A stretch of 53,964 nucleotides of DNA from Alistipes sp. (GCA_017398045.1 JAFQHI010000012.1:1-53964); one strand, 5' to 3'; counted from the first letter of the stretch, positions 1 through 8,419 are shown. The notes: generated by a model from the sequence alone, not told the origin. Numbers and translations: made by a program.

Positions 1-26
1 CACCTTTGATGCCGTATTTTTGCCAT

Positions 27-72
27 AAAAAGAGAGATTAGTAGAAACGCGTTTCTACTAATCTCTCTTTTT
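27..72. terminator. Perfect 46-bp palindrome, likely bidirectional terminator
   Basis: Bases 27-49 are the exact reverse complement of 50-72. Each end is a run of A or T, so an RNA from either strand would form a long hairpin ending in U residues. It lies downstream of the L,D-transpeptidase gene, which is transcribed towards it, and probably stops that operon. Only 26 bases remain to its left, so the gene on the other side is not visible. Confidence 0.7.
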
Positions 73-81
73 CACTCGTAA

Positions 82-111
82 TTAACAAATATTCAGCCTG
101 TTATTTGTTAA
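82..111. repeat. 10-bp perfect inverted repeat with 10-bp spacer
   Basis: TTAACAAATA at 82-91 is repeated in reverse complement as TATTTGTTAA at 102-111. The centre-to-centre distance is 20 bp, about two helical turns. It lacks the T-run of a terminator and could be a protein-binding site. No binding protein can be named from sequence. Confidence 0.45.
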
Positions 112-143
112 CCCAGCAGCCCTTTTTGGCAACATTACCATTT

Positions 144-179
144 CTTTAAACTCTTTAATTTCTTTACGCTCTTTCGCTA
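144..179. repeat. Four 9-bp tandem units (CTTTAA-type)
   Basis: CTTT recurs at 144, 153, 162 and 171, each followed by a variable five-base stretch (AAACT, AATTT, ACGCT, CGCTA). This exact 9-bp spacing resembles the 7- and 10-bp arrays in other spacers of the window. No gene is seen between 73 and 217. Confidence 0.5.
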
Positions 180-217
180 CCCGTAAGCCGAATGCAAAAA
201 GAGTCTGCCTATTCGCT

Positions 218-796
218 TTAATCCGCGAGGATGCGGACGGGCATTCCCACATAGATATAGCGGACCAGCTCCCGCAAATCGTCATTGGCAAGGCGGATGC
301 ACCCCTCGGTGGCGCGGGAGCCAATGGATGTGGGGAGGTGGGTGCCATGAATACCGATACCGGTATGGGGCGGTGTCAAAAGACGGATAAAGTAGGGTCC
401 ATAGGCCCCCTCAATCATCCCCAGGCCATCCTTAAAGTCATGTTTCCAGGCCGACGAGTCGTCGATTTCCCGAATCAGAAAATCGCCTTCGGGGGTCTTC
501 ATATCCCCCTCCATCTCCTTTTGGCCGTAGTTTTTGCCACACGCAATCGGCAAGACAAGTTGCGGGTTTTGCAACGAGTCGAGAAGCGTGAGGCGCATCT
601 CGCGCTTCGAGATGAGTATCATGCCCGTTTGGCGTTGCAACGAGCTGTGGGGTTTTTCGATGGGTACTTCAACCGGCACCTCCACCCGCACGGGAACCTC
701 CACCACCCGCACAGCGGCCGGTTGGCGTTGGCTGGAACACGCCCCCAGAAGGAGGAGGCACGCAGCAAAAGAGAGCAGGGATAGTGTCTGTTTCAT
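218..796 (-). CDS. L,D-transpeptidase (YkuD family) lipoprotein
   Basis: The 192-residue protein should form 3-3 cross-links in peptidoglycan or attach proteins to it from the periplasm. It starts with a hydrophobic signal and a lipobox ending at Cys20 (LGAC), then a short Val/Pro/Glu-rich spacer (about 30-48), then a YkuD domain to the C-terminus. The catalytic signature is visible: His150 in HGTH and Cys166 in TEGCIRL. The usual Ser two residues before the Gly-Cys is Thr here. The start at 796 is chosen because it opens the signal peptide; the reading frame runs further upstream without a plausible leader. It follows the BamA-like gene by 22 bp on the same strand, so the two are probably co-transcribed. 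Confidence 0.88.
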   Translation of the reverse strand: MKQTLSLLSFAACLLLLGACSSQRQPAAVRVVEVPVRVEVPVEVPIEKPHSSLQRQTGMILISKREMRLTLLDSLQNPQLVLPIACGKNYGQKEMEGDMKTPEGDFLIREIDDSSAWKHDFKDGLGMIEGAYGPYFIRLLTPPHTGIGIHGTHLPTSIGSRATEGCIRLANDDLRELVRYIYVGMPVRILAD

Positions 797-818
797 CGGA
801 TTGTGTTGTGTGTGTGAT

Positions 819-2669
819 TTACTTATATAATAATACGTCGGGGCGTTGGGGCGTATAGCGGAACTGCTGCAAATCCGGCTCGCTCGAAAGACGGAACCAT
901 TTGCTGTCGGCCCAACCATGACGACCAAAGGCGACACCGAGCTGAATCTGAATCGTGCGGAATACCAACCGCTCGTTACGCAGGCGGACACCCACACCTA
1001 TCGCGCACCAAGGGTCGTTGCGGAAGATGTTGTCGTGGTAGCCCAAGAGGCCTGCATCGAGGAAGTGGTAGATGGTCAGCTTAAAACCGAGCGGTGCATA
1101 GGGGGTGAAATAGACCGTTTCGGCATTCATCACCAGGCGATTGATGCCCAGGAGCGGCTCATCCAGCACGCGGGGACCGCACTGTTTGGTGAACTCCAGC
1201 CACTCGTCGGCTCCCGCCAGTCGATTCCACCCCTGCGTATAGCACAGCCCCGCAAATTGGCGGATGCGGGTTCTTCGGTGGCTGAAGAGGTTCGAGAACC
1301 AGCGCAACTCGGCATCGAGGGCCGCCCGACTCCAACTTTCCCCACCTCGCAGGTAGCCGCCCAACTCGACACGTCCCATCATATAACCGATTGGGAGAAA
1401 GCCGCCCATCGTGTGCGAAAGTCCGAGATAGAGGGCATCGCTAAACTCCCCCCAACGATAGCCGGTCGTCAGTTCGCTGCGAAAACCGGTCGAGAGGTAC
1501 TCGCGCTTTCCGTAGCCGTAAATCATCGAGGTGGCGTAGAAGCGTTCCCGATACAGACCCACGTTGGCCAAGAGCAGATGGCTGTCGTGCAGGGCGGGAT
1601 GGATATCGGCCGCGGCATCCTCGGGACGCATCAGAAAATCATCGTAGCGGTAACGAGCCGAGAGGTAGAGGCTGGTGTGCAGGCGCGGCAAAAAACGGGA
1701 ATAGCCGCCCCAAAGGTCGAAACGTCGGCTATTGACCAACTCGACCGTATCGCGGTCGGGGAAGCGATGCTCCTCCTTGTTGCGCAGATACTCCACACCG
1801 AATTCGTAATCGGTCAATTTCAGGAAGTCCTTCTTGAGCAACAGGTTAAAACGCGAGCGGTCGAAATTCCGGCCCGCCGCGAAGGCAAACTCGTAGAACG
1901 AACCCAGCACGTTGGGGATGCGGTATTCGATAAGATTGCCTCCGTAGTCGAAGTTACGGTAATTGAGGTTGGTTTCGAGTCGGATATCGTGACCACGTCC
2001 CAAAAAGTTCGACTCCGAAAGGCCGAGCGAGCTTTTACCGCCCGAATGGACCGAGGCATCGACATCGATGGTCCAACTATCGCGCGTCAGCATCACCAGA
2101 TGCAGGCGCATCGAATCGACCGAATCGGGGCGCACCTCCACATCGGCATCCGAGATATAGCGACGCGACTGCAAAAGTTGCAGGTTGCGCATCAGCAGGT
2201 CGGCATCGAACTTATCCCCCACTTTGAAGAGCAAATCGCGGTGGATAATCTGTTCGCGGGTCAATGTGTGGAGCTTGTTGGCCGTCCGTTCCCACCAGTT
2301 GCCATCCACATCGAAGGGGTGGCGACGACGAATCGAGATGGAGGCAATCTCCCGCCCCGCATAGCGATTCAAAGCCTTTCGGGTATCCACAATCTCACCC
2401 TGCATCAAACTATCGCGCTTGGGACGACGAAAGAGTGTCCGATAGAGCGCACGAGTCGATTTACGGCGCGAGGCCTTGGCGCGGATGCTGTCGTAGAGGC
2501 GGTCGTGGCGACCCAACACCCCCATATCGAGGCTGTCGGAGGCCGAATCTCTATCGGGCGCAAAACGGGCCGGCGATTGCCCGACGCGGGGAGGGTCGTC
2601 GGCATAGGCCGTGTGAGCCACCACCAACAGCAGCAGCATCCACAACACCCTATACAGCCCCCTTTTCAT
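819..2669 (-). CDS. BamA/TamA-like outer-membrane beta-barrel protein
   Basis: The 616-residue protein has an N-terminal signal peptide (MKRGLYRV start, cleavage after a Tyr-Ala motif). A POTRA-like region follows at about 95-190, with FKVGDKFDADLLMRNLQLL, typical of the second helix and strand. The long C-terminal part has alternating aromatic and polar strands, as in Omp85-family barrels (SESNFLGRGHDIRLETNLNY is in the first strands). It is shorter than BamA (usually five POTRA domains), so it is an accessory Omp85 protein rather than the main insertase. ATGs at 2678 and 2687 are alternative starts. A TAGCTTTG promoter box lies just upstream and it may share an operon with the L,D-transpeptidase. 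The substrate is unknown. Confidence 0.8.
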   Translation of the reverse strand: MKRGLYRVLWMLLLLVVAHTAYADDPPRVGQSPARFAPDRDSASDSLDMGVLGRHDRLYDSIRAKASRRKSTRALYRTLFRRPKRDSLMQGEIVDTRKALNRYAGREIASISIRRRHPFDVDGNWWERTANKLHTLTREQIIHRDLLFKVGDKFDADLLMRNLQLLQSRRYISDADVEVRPDSVDSMRLHLVMLTRDSWTIDVDASVHSGGKSSLGLSESNFLGRGHDIRLETNLNYRNFDYGGNLIEYRIPNVLGSFYEFAFAAGRNFDRSRFNLLLKKDFLKLTDYEFGVEYLRNKEEHRFPDRDTVELVNSRRFDLWGGYSRFLPRLHTSLYLSARYRYDDFLMRPEDAAADIHPALHDSHLLLANVGLYRERFYATSMIYGYGKREYLSTGFRSELTTGYRWGEFSDALYLGLSHTMGGFLPIGYMMGRVELGGYLRGGESWSRAALDAELRWFSNLFSHRRTRIRQFAGLCYTQGWNRLAGADEWLEFTKQCGPRVLDEPLLGINRLVMNAETVYFTPYAPLGFKLTIYHFLDAGLLGYHDNIFRNDPWCAIGVGVRLRNERLVFRTIQIQLGVAFGRHGWADSKWFRLSSEPDLQQFRYTPQRPDVLLYK

Positions 2670-2705
2670 GCTCGCCATACGCCCCAAAAAGCCCTAAAAA
2701 CGTGC

Positions 2706-2713
2706 CAAAGCTA
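2706..2713 (-). promoter_or_regulatory. -7 box TAGCTTTG before BamA-like gene
   Basis: On the minus strand this matches TAnnTTTG exactly, and its first bases are the TAG stop codon of the Nudix gene. It would start an mRNA about 30 nt before the chosen ATG at 2669. It may be a secondary promoter within the operon. Confidence 0.45.
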
Positions 2714-3325
2714 TCGTCGTCCGACCGAGCGCAAGGCCTCCACCACGCGACGAATGGTCGGATAGCTCGCCTTCAACTGCTCGTCAATCTGCGTCGGGTT
2801 GCACCATGCCACCTCCACGATGCCCTCCTCGGTTTGCGGCACGAGCGATTGGAGTTCGGTGGCACGCAAGAGGTACCAATGGGTACGTTTCAGCTCCCAA
2901 CGCTCGGTCGGCGGGAAGAAGTAGGCGTGATAGGTATCGCACAACGGCCGCAAGACACGCGCCTTGACACCCGTCTCCTCCTCGATTTCGCGCTCGGCAC
3001 ACCGGTCAAAACTCTCGCCTGGCTCCACGTGGCCCTTCGGGAGGTCCCAACGGCCGTTGCGACGAATCATCAGCCACTCGCCACGCGGATTGACCACCAC
3101 CCCACCGGCAGCCTCCACCCCCGTAAACTCCTCACCGAAGCGACGGAAGGCGGCCTCCGGCTCGTTCGAGAGAGCCACGAGGGAGTTGTGAGTTTCGAAA
3201 ATTTTCAGTACCTTCGCTCTGGTGAGCGAACCGGCCTCCTCGGAGGGGATTACAAAATCCGCCGAAGGAGCTTGCACACGACTGAATGTGAGCGATTTAT
3301 CTTGAAAATAGATAGTCTGTTCCAT
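2711..3325 (-). CDS. Nudix hydrolase
   Basis: The 204-residue protein carries a complete Nudix box at residues 98-120 (GHVEPGE, then REIEEETGV). This binds metal and hydrolyses a nucleoside diphosphate linked to another group. The N-terminal 70 residues are not a recognised domain and may shape substrate choice. The substrate cannot be read from the sequence. The start at 3325 sits 18 nt from a TAAATTTG promoter box. It ends 41 bp before the BamA-like gene, so it may be first gene of an operon of three. Confidence 0.88.
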   Translation of the reverse strand: MEQTIYFQDKSLTFSRVQAPSADFVIPSEEAGSLTRAKVLKIFETHNSLVALSNEPEAAFRRFGEEFTGVEAAGGVVVNPRGEWLMIRRNGRWDLPKGHVEPGESFDRCAEREIEEETGVKARVLRPLCDTYHAYFFPPTERWELKRTHWYLLRATELQSLVPQTEEGIVEVAWCNPTQIDEQLKASYPTIRRVVEALRSVGRR

Positions 3326-3343
3326 ACCGTTACTATGAGACTA

Positions 3344-3351
3344 CAAATTTA
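3344..3351 (-). promoter_or_regulatory. -7 box TAAATTTG for Nudix operon
   Basis: This is an exact TAnnTTTG match on the minus strand, 18 nt before the Nudix ATG, in the 54-bp gap between divergent genes. No equally clear box was found for the S9 peptidase on the other strand. Confidence 0.5.
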
Positions 3352-3379
3352 AGCATAAACACGAAAAACCGCAACGAAA

Positions 3380-5491
3380 ATGAAAAAATTCCTGCTCATG
3401 ATGGCTATTGCAGCTTTGGGGATGCAGGCGTGTCAGGAGAACCGCCCCGCCCCGCTTACAATCGACAATACCCTCACGGCCCAAGAGCAAGCCGAAAAGC
3501 GTCTGACGCCCGAGGTGATGTGGAAGATGAGCCGCGCATCGCAGTCGTCGCTCTCGCCCGACGGAGCCTGGTTGCTCTATGCGCAGACCGACTATTCGAT
3601 GGAGGAGAACCGGGGCGTGACGACCCTCTGGAAGGAGGAGGTAGCCACCAAAAAGGTGGTCAAGCTGACCGATACGGCCTCGACGGCCACCGCCCCCACC
3701 TGGAGCGCAGACGGCAGTGCGATTTACTTCCTCTCGAACCGCTCGGGTTCGATGCAGCTCTGGATGATGACCAGCGAGGGTGAAAATCCGCAGCAGCTCT
3801 CTGACTTCGCGTTTGATGTCGAGGGCTACGGCATCGCCCCCACGGGTGACAAGGCGTGGTATGTCCGCACGGTCCATGTAGCCGACCGTCGTTCGGCCGA
3901 CGTTCATAAGGATATGGCAAAGTCGAAGGCCCGCATCTACGACGATTTGATGGTGCGCCACTGGGACTACTGGGAGGAGGGCGACTATCGCCACATCTTC
4001 GTGGCCGACCTCGTAAATGGCAAGCTCACGGAGGGTATCGACATCATCGGTGCCGATGCCGCCTGGGATGCTCCGCTGGCCCCCTATTTCGATATGGCCG
4101 AGATTGCCTGGAACAACGCGGGTACGGTGTTGGCCTACACGGGTAAGCCCCTGACGGGTACCGCGTATGCCGTATCGACCGACTCGGATATCTACCTCTA
4201 CGACGTAGCCACGGGTACGACGAAGAACATCTGCAAGCCCTCGGAGGAGGCACGCGAGGTGATGCCGGGTTACGACAAATATCCCGTCTTCTCGCCCTCG
4301 GATGAGTGGATTGCCTTCCGCTCGATGCGTCGTGCCGGCAACGAATCGGACAAGGAGCGTCTGTTTGTCTATAACACCGCCACGGAGGAGATGCGCGACC
4401 TCACGGCAGATTTCGACTACAACGCCGCCAACACGGTGTGGAACGGCAACGAGGAGTTGTATTTCATCGCCCCGATTGAGGCTACGCACCAGATTTGCCG
4501 CGTGAAGCTCGCCGACAGCGAGGTGGAGGTTCTCACCAAAGGCGACCACGACATCAACGCCTTCACGAAGGTCGATAAGCTGATTGCAGCCGAGGTGACG
4601 CGCCTAACGATGGCCACCGAGTTCTTCACCATTGACGCCGAGGCCGGTACCATGGAGCAGCTCTCGTTCATCAACCAGCCCATCTACGACCAAATCACGC
4701 TGGGCGAGGTGCAGAAGCGTTGGGTAAAGACCACCGACGGCAAGCAGATGCTCGTCTGGGTGACCCTGCCCCCCAACTTCGACCCCGCGAAGAAGTACCC
4801 CACGCTGCTCTATTGCCAGGGTGGTCCGCAGAGCGTTGTTTCGCAGTCGTGGAGCTACCGTTGGAACTTCCAGCTTATGGCCGCACAGGGCTATGTGGTC
4901 GTATCGCCCAACCGTCGCGGTCTGCCCTCGTTCGGTCAGGAGTGGCTGGACCAGATTTCGGGTGACTACTCGGGTCAGAACATCCGCGACTACCTCTCGG
5001 CCATCGACGATGTGGCGAAGGAGCCGTGGGCCGATGAGGAGCGCATGGGTTGCGTAGGTGCCTCGTATGGCGGCTATTCGGTCTATTTCCTGGCCGGCCA
5101 CCACGAGAAGCGTTTCAAGGCCTTCATCGCCCACTGCGGTATCTTCAACTTCGAGTCGATGTACGGCCATACGGAGGAGCTGTGGTTTGTCAATAACGAC
5201 TACGGTGGCTCGTATTGGGACACGAAGAATGCCACGGCACAACGCTCCTATGCCAACTCGCCCCATAAGTTTGTCAATAAGTGGGATACCCCGATTCTGA
5301 TTATCACGGGCGAGTACGACTACCGCATCCCCTACACGCAGTCGCTCGAGGCCTTCACGGCTGCCCGTCTGAAGGGAATTCCCGCACGCCTCGTATCGTT
5401 CGAGAATGAGGCTCACCAGGTCTTCAAACCGCAGAATTCGCTCGTTTGGAACCGTGAGTTCTTCGGCTGGCTCGACAAATACGTCAAGTAA
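3380..5491 (+). CDS. S9 family (prolyl oligopeptidase-type) serine peptidase, DPP5-like
   Basis: The 703-residue exported peptidase probably cuts dipeptides from peptides. The N-terminus has a signal sequence ending in a Cys (MQAC), so it is probably a lipoprotein. Residues about 45-420 have repeated strands typical of the S9 beta-propeller. The C-terminal alpha/beta-hydrolase domain has Ser562 in GASYGGYS, probable Asp647 in GEYDYRIP and His679 in NEAHQV. The layout and length best fit the S9C group (dipeptidyl-peptidase 5 or acylaminoacyl-peptidase), but sub-family assignment from sequence alone is tentative. It diverges from the Nudix gene and is followed by its own terminator. Confidence 0.88.
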   Translation: MKKFLLMMAIAALGMQACQENRPAPLTIDNTLTAQEQAEKRLTPEVMWKMSRASQSSLSPDGAWLLYAQTDYSMEENRGVTTLWKEEVATKKVVKLTDTASTATAPTWSADGSAIYFLSNRSGSMQLWMMTSEGENPQQLSDFAFDVEGYGIAPTGDKAWYVRTVHVADRRSADVHKDMAKSKARIYDDLMVRHWDYWEEGDYRHIFVADLVNGKLTEGIDIIGADAAWDAPLAPYFDMAEIAWNNAGTVLAYTGKPLTGTAYAVSTDSDIYLYDVATGTTKNICKPSEEAREVMPGYDKYPVFSPSDEWIAFRSMRRAGNESDKERLFVYNTATEEMRDLTADFDYNAANTVWNGNEELYFIAPIEATHQICRVKLADSEVEVLTKGDHDINAFTKVDKLIAAEVTRLTMATEFFTIDAEAGTMEQLSFINQPIYDQITLGEVQKRWVKTTDGKQMLVWVTLPPNFDPAKKYPTLLYCQGGPQSVVSQSWSYRWNFQLMAAQGYVVVSPNRRGLPSFGQEWLDQISGDYSGQNIRDYLSAIDDVAKEPWADEERMGCVGASYGGYSVYFLAGHHEKRFKAFIAHCGIFNFESMYGHTEELWFVNNDYGGSYWDTKNATAQRSYANSPHKFVNKWDTPILIITGEYDYRIPYTQSLEAFTAARLKGIPARLVSFENEAHQVFKPQNSLVWNREFFGWLDKYVK

Positions 5492-5509
5492 AAAGGGAGC
5501 TAAACAGAT

Positions 5510-5548
5510 AAAAAATCGTCGCAGTCGGTTGGCTGTGACGATTTTTTT
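5510..5548 (+). terminator. Rho-independent terminator after S9 peptidase
   Basis: The stem AAAAATCGTCGCAG pairs with CTGTGACGATTTTT with one G-U pair, and a seven-T run ends it. It starts 19 bp after the peptidase stop codon. Confidence 0.8.
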
Positions 5549-5549
5549 C

Positions 5550-5645
5550 GTATCTTTGAGGTAAACCTCGAAGATACTTGCACTCGCTGTGAAAAATAAG
5601 GGAGTAAACTCCCTATTTCTCGCTCGTTTATGCGTATCTTTGAGA
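5550..5645 (+). repeat. Nested inverted repeats with two TATCTTTG boxes
   Basis: GTATCTTTGAGG at 5550-5561 pairs with CCTCGAAGATAC at 5566-5577 around a TAAA loop. A second hairpin, GGGAG-TAAA-CTCCC, lies at about 5600-5613. The segment 5566-5604 also resembles the reverse complement of 5609-5645, so the whole forms a long imperfect inverted repeat. The last TATCTTTG (5635-5642) fits a -7 box for the pectate lyase. Confidence 0.55.
5635..5642 (+). promoter_or_regulatory. -7 box TATCTTTG for pectate lyase gene
   Basis: This exact TAnnTTTG match lies 29 nt before the ATG at 5672. An identical box at 5551-5558 is an alternative and is part of the upstream hairpin. Confidence 0.55.
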
Positions 5646-5671
5646 AAATTGTATCCTAACGCTACGAACCA

Positions 5672-7735
5672 ATGATGCGAAAACTTCTTTTTGTACTCCT
5701 GGCAACCACGCTATGGTGCGGTTGTTCGGACGAATACGACGATTCGGCCCTCAAAAACGACCTGAACGATTTGGCAGCACGTATCGAGGCCGCGCAGACT
5801 GCACTGACGGCCCTCAACAACGACCTGAAGAGCTACCAAAGCATCATCGCTGCGCTCGACGGAGCCAACTACATCACCGAGGTTATCGAGGCACAAGGCA
5901 CGATAACCATTACCTACAACGACCACTCGACCATCACCCTCACCTCCGGCGCAAAGGGTGAAACGGGTGACGCAGGTGCAACGGGACCGGTTGGCGAAGG
6001 GGGCAAAATCGTCATGCCGCTCTTCCGCATCGACACCACTACGGGCTATTGGCAAATTTCCTACGACGGCACCACCTGGCAGCAGCTGCTCGACACGGAG
6101 GGCAACCCCGTGCAGGGGCTTGGCGAAAAGGGTGCAACGGGCGAAGCGGGTGCAGGCGGAGCGGTCGGTACGGCCCCCGTTTTGGGCATCAGCGACGAGG
6201 GATACTGGACCATCGACCTCGGTGACGGCAAGGGCGCACAGCCCATCAAGGATATAAACGGCCACCTCGTGGTTGCCGACCCCTCGAAGGTGCCGACCGG
6301 TTATTTCCGTTCGGCCGCAGTGAGCGATACGGGCGAGGAGCTGTGCATCACGCTCCTCTCGGGTGAGGAGTTGTGCATCCCGATTGCAGGTTCGCTCGTG
6401 TTTGAGTTGAGCATCGAAAAGAGCGAAACCTTCTCGGCCGGTGAGACACGCAGCTTCGCCCTCAAGCAGCAGGGCGTGGCCGAGATTGCCATCGAGCGTC
6501 CCGAAGGTTGGGTTGTCAAGGTTGCCGAGACGGCTGTCACCATCACCGCCCCAAAACAGGCAAGCCGTGGCGAAATCACCCTCTACGCAACCTCCAAAGG
6601 GGCATTATTGAAGCTCGTGACGATAGCTGTCGAGTCGAAAGCGGCCACGGGCAATGCCGACATCAACACCCTCTACGGCTACGGCCAGGAGACCACGGGT
6701 GGCGCAGGGGCTACGGCCGCCAACACCCACCATTTCAATTCGGGAACGGCCTTCCGCGACTGGCTGAAATTGCGCGAGAAGAACAAATCGACCACCCCGG
6801 CCATCGTATGGCTCAGCGGCACCTTCACCGCTGCGGATGGTCGCGATTCGGACAGCCCCTGGTTCGATATCAAGCGCACGAGCAACATCTCCATCTATGG
6901 CACCGATTCGTTCAAGATGCAGAACGTAGGTTTCTTCCTCAACGAGGCACAAAACATCATCATCCGCAACATCTACATCGTCATGCCGAAGGCCGACAAC
7001 GGTGCAGACGGCATCTCGATGCAGGAGAGCAAGAACGTCTGGGTGGACCACTGCACCTTCGAGTCGGTGAATCAGGAGAAGGATTACGAGGATGGTTCGT
7101 GCGATATCACGCACGCCACCAGCGGGGTAACGGTTTCGTGGTGCCACTACATCAAGACCCAGAAATCGAGCTTGGTGGGTCACTCGAATTCTGCTTCGGA
7201 AGATGCGGCCATCACCGCCACCTTCCACCACAACTTCTTCGATGGTTCGTCGTCGCGTCATCCGCGCGTAAGATTCGGCAAGGTACACGTCTATAACAAC
7301 TTCTACAACGGCTGTACGACCTATGGCGTAGGTAGTGCCTATGGTGCCATGGTGCTGGTCGAGCATAACGCCTTCGACAATGTCCACCTGCCGACCGATA
7401 TCTGCACCTTCCCCGCCAAGCAGAGCGGCTCGTCGTGGGTTTCGAACCTCACGGGCAGCGTAGCCGGTTATCTCTATGCCGAGAACAACGTGTTCACGAA
7501 CAAGCCTTCGAACGCCTCCGACCCCTACCCCTTCACAAACGTGGAGTGGAAGGCCTACAACGGAGAGAAGCTCTCCACGCCGCTCGTGTATGCCGACTTT
7601 AAGCCCGCCTACACCTACCCCTTCGACCCCGCCTCGGAGGTGGCCGAAATTGTCCGCGCAGGGGCCGGTGTCGGTAAGATGGAGGGCTACGCCTCGGCTC
7701 CCTATGCCGCCGACAACGGAACAGGACAGCAGTGA
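5672..7735 (+). CDS. Pectate lyase (PL1 family) lipoprotein with DUF4988-like N-terminus
   Basis: The 687-residue protein should cleave pectin or polygalacturonate by beta-elimination at the cell surface. It has a lipoprotein signal (WCGCS), a coiled-coil stretch at about 24-60, and two Gly-rich collagen-like segments (GAKGETGDAGATG near 97 and GEKGATGEAGAGG near 152), an arrangement typical of Bacteroidetes DUF4988-type N-termini. Residues about 330-660 form a right-handed beta-helix with PL1 motifs: WVDHCTF, a following DGSCDITHATSGVTVSW, and RHPRVRFGKVHVYNNFY (about 529-545) with the catalytic Arg. No SusC/SusD pair is nearby, so it stands outside a standard utilisation locus. ATG at 5675 is an alternative start. 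Confidence 0.88.
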   Translation: MMRKLLFVLLATTLWCGCSDEYDDSALKNDLNDLAARIEAAQTALTALNNDLKSYQSIIAALDGANYITEVIEAQGTITITYNDHSTITLTSGAKGETGDAGATGPVGEGGKIVMPLFRIDTTTGYWQISYDGTTWQQLLDTEGNPVQGLGEKGATGEAGAGGAVGTAPVLGISDEGYWTIDLGDGKGAQPIKDINGHLVVADPSKVPTGYFRSAAVSDTGEELCITLLSGEELCIPIAGSLVFELSIEKSETFSAGETRSFALKQQGVAEIAIERPEGWVVKVAETAVTITAPKQASRGEITLYATSKGALLKLVTIAVESKAATGNADINTLYGYGQETTGGAGATAANTHHFNSGTAFRDWLKLREKNKSTTPAIVWLSGTFTAADGRDSDSPWFDIKRTSNISIYGTDSFKMQNVGFFLNEAQNIIIRNIYIVMPKADNGADGISMQESKNVWVDHCTFESVNQEKDYEDGSCDITHATSGVTVSWCHYIKTQKSSLVGHSNSASEDAAITATFHHNFFDGSSSRHPRVRFGKVHVYNNFYNGCTTYGVGSAYGAMVLVEHNAFDNVHLPTDICTFPAKQSGSSWVSNLTGSVAGYLYAENNVFTNKPSNASDPYPFTNVEWKAYNGEKLSTPLVYADFKPAYTYPFDPASEVAEIVRAGAGVGKMEGYASAPYAADNGTGQQ

Positions 7736-7763
7736 GAATTAAGAATTAAAAATTAAGAATTAG
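7736..7763. repeat. Four heptamer units (GAATTAA family)
   Basis: Directly after the TGA of the pectate lyase come GAATTAA (twice), AAATTAA and GAATTAG with exact 7-bp periodicity. An almost identical array is at 43299-43326. Confidence 0.75.
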
Positions 7764-7765
7764 TT

Positions 7766-7824
7766 CGCTCAATAAAAAGGGAGATAGCCAACGGTTAGGC
7801 TATCTCCCTTTTGTTTGTTGAGCG
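7766..7824. terminator. Long hairpin element, copy 1 (terminator-like)
   Basis: A perfect 15-bp stem, 7775-7789 with 7798-7812, is enclosed by an outer CGCTCAA/TTGAGCG pair. Poly-A and poly-T flanks allow termination in both directions, for the pectate lyase (+) and the UpxY operon (-). A homologous element in reverse orientation lies at 24247-24306 with a compensatory change in the stem. Confidence 0.8.
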
Positions 7825-7843
7825 GCTGAAAGCACAAAAAAAA

Positions 7844-7871
7844 CTTTCAACGCTCAACTTTTAACTTTCAA
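7844..7871. repeat. Four heptamer units (CTTTCAA family)
   Basis: CTTTCAA, CGCTCAA, CTTTTAA and CTTTCAA follow each other with no gap and end one base before the stop codon of the minus-strand UpxY gene. Confidence 0.7.
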
Positions 7872-7872
7872 C

Positions 7873-8406
7873 TTACAGCATCTCCAGCTGTTCGGGCTTT
7901 ACCGAGGCCAGGGCGACGGCCATGACGCCCTCGATTTCGACGACAACGCGTCGTGAGCGGAAGCCGGGGAGTTTGACCAGCACACCCTCCTGCCCATCGC
8001 AGGGACCACCGTGAATCTTCACACGCTGTCCCTTTTCGAGGTGCAGCTCTTCGGGGTTGTAGTAGGTCAACTCCTCATCGAGGCTCTCCGTAACGGCCAT
8101 AAAGCGACGCATATCGGCATCCGGTACGAGAATCTTCTCGCCACCCTTGCGAATCATATACTGCAAATAGCTCAATCGCGTCTTGATGGCCTGCAACTGT
8201 TTCGGCTCGGCATGGACGAAAATCAGGTTGTGGATTGCCGGAACAAGCCGACGCTTGCGCCTTCCACCCTCGATTTTCAACTCATAACGCATCGGAACAA
8301 AGCTCTCCACACCGTGCGTTTCGAGTGCGCGTTTGGCAATCATCTCGCGGCGGTAGGTGGCTCGCATGGCGAACCAAATCAACTCCTCTTTCTGTTCCGA
8401 CTCCAT
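7873..8406 (-). CDS. UpxY-type transcription antiterminator (NusG paralogue)
   Basis: The 177-residue protein has an N-terminal NGN domain (WFAMRATYRREMIAKRAL at about 11-28) and a C-terminal KOW motif (KGQRVKIHGGPCDGQEGVLV at about 127-146). Such paralogues ride on RNA polymerase and suppress termination in one long operon, usually a surface-polysaccharide cluster that starts directly downstream. Here it is the last gene of its transcription unit. It is followed by a strong hairpin and a convergent pectate lyase, with no glycan genes behind it, so its target operon is elsewhere or unusual. It starts 13 bp after the lytic transglycosylase stop. Confidence 0.85.
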   Translation of the reverse strand: MESEQKEELIWFAMRATYRREMIAKRALETHGVESFVPMRYELKIEGGRRKRRLVPAIHNLIFVHAEPKQLQAIKTRLSYLQYMIRKGGEKILVPDADMRRFMAVTESLDEELTYYNPEELHLEKGQRVKIHGGPCDGQEGVLVKLPGFRSRRVVVEIEGVMAVALASVKPEQLEML

Positions 8407-8419
8407 CAGTTAGTGTTGT

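Noticed and set aside
1-26. Start of a minus-strand gene at base 26
   Set aside because: An ATG with eight codons runs off the edge, but this is too short to support, and the adjacent palindrome looks like a terminator.
82-111. Recombinase inversion site (phase-variable promoter)
   Set aside because: A second matching inverted repeat and an invertase gene are needed; neither was found in the window.
846-2765. Long plus-strand frame of 639 codons
   Set aside because: Antisense to the BamA-like gene, which has a signal peptide and barrel strands.
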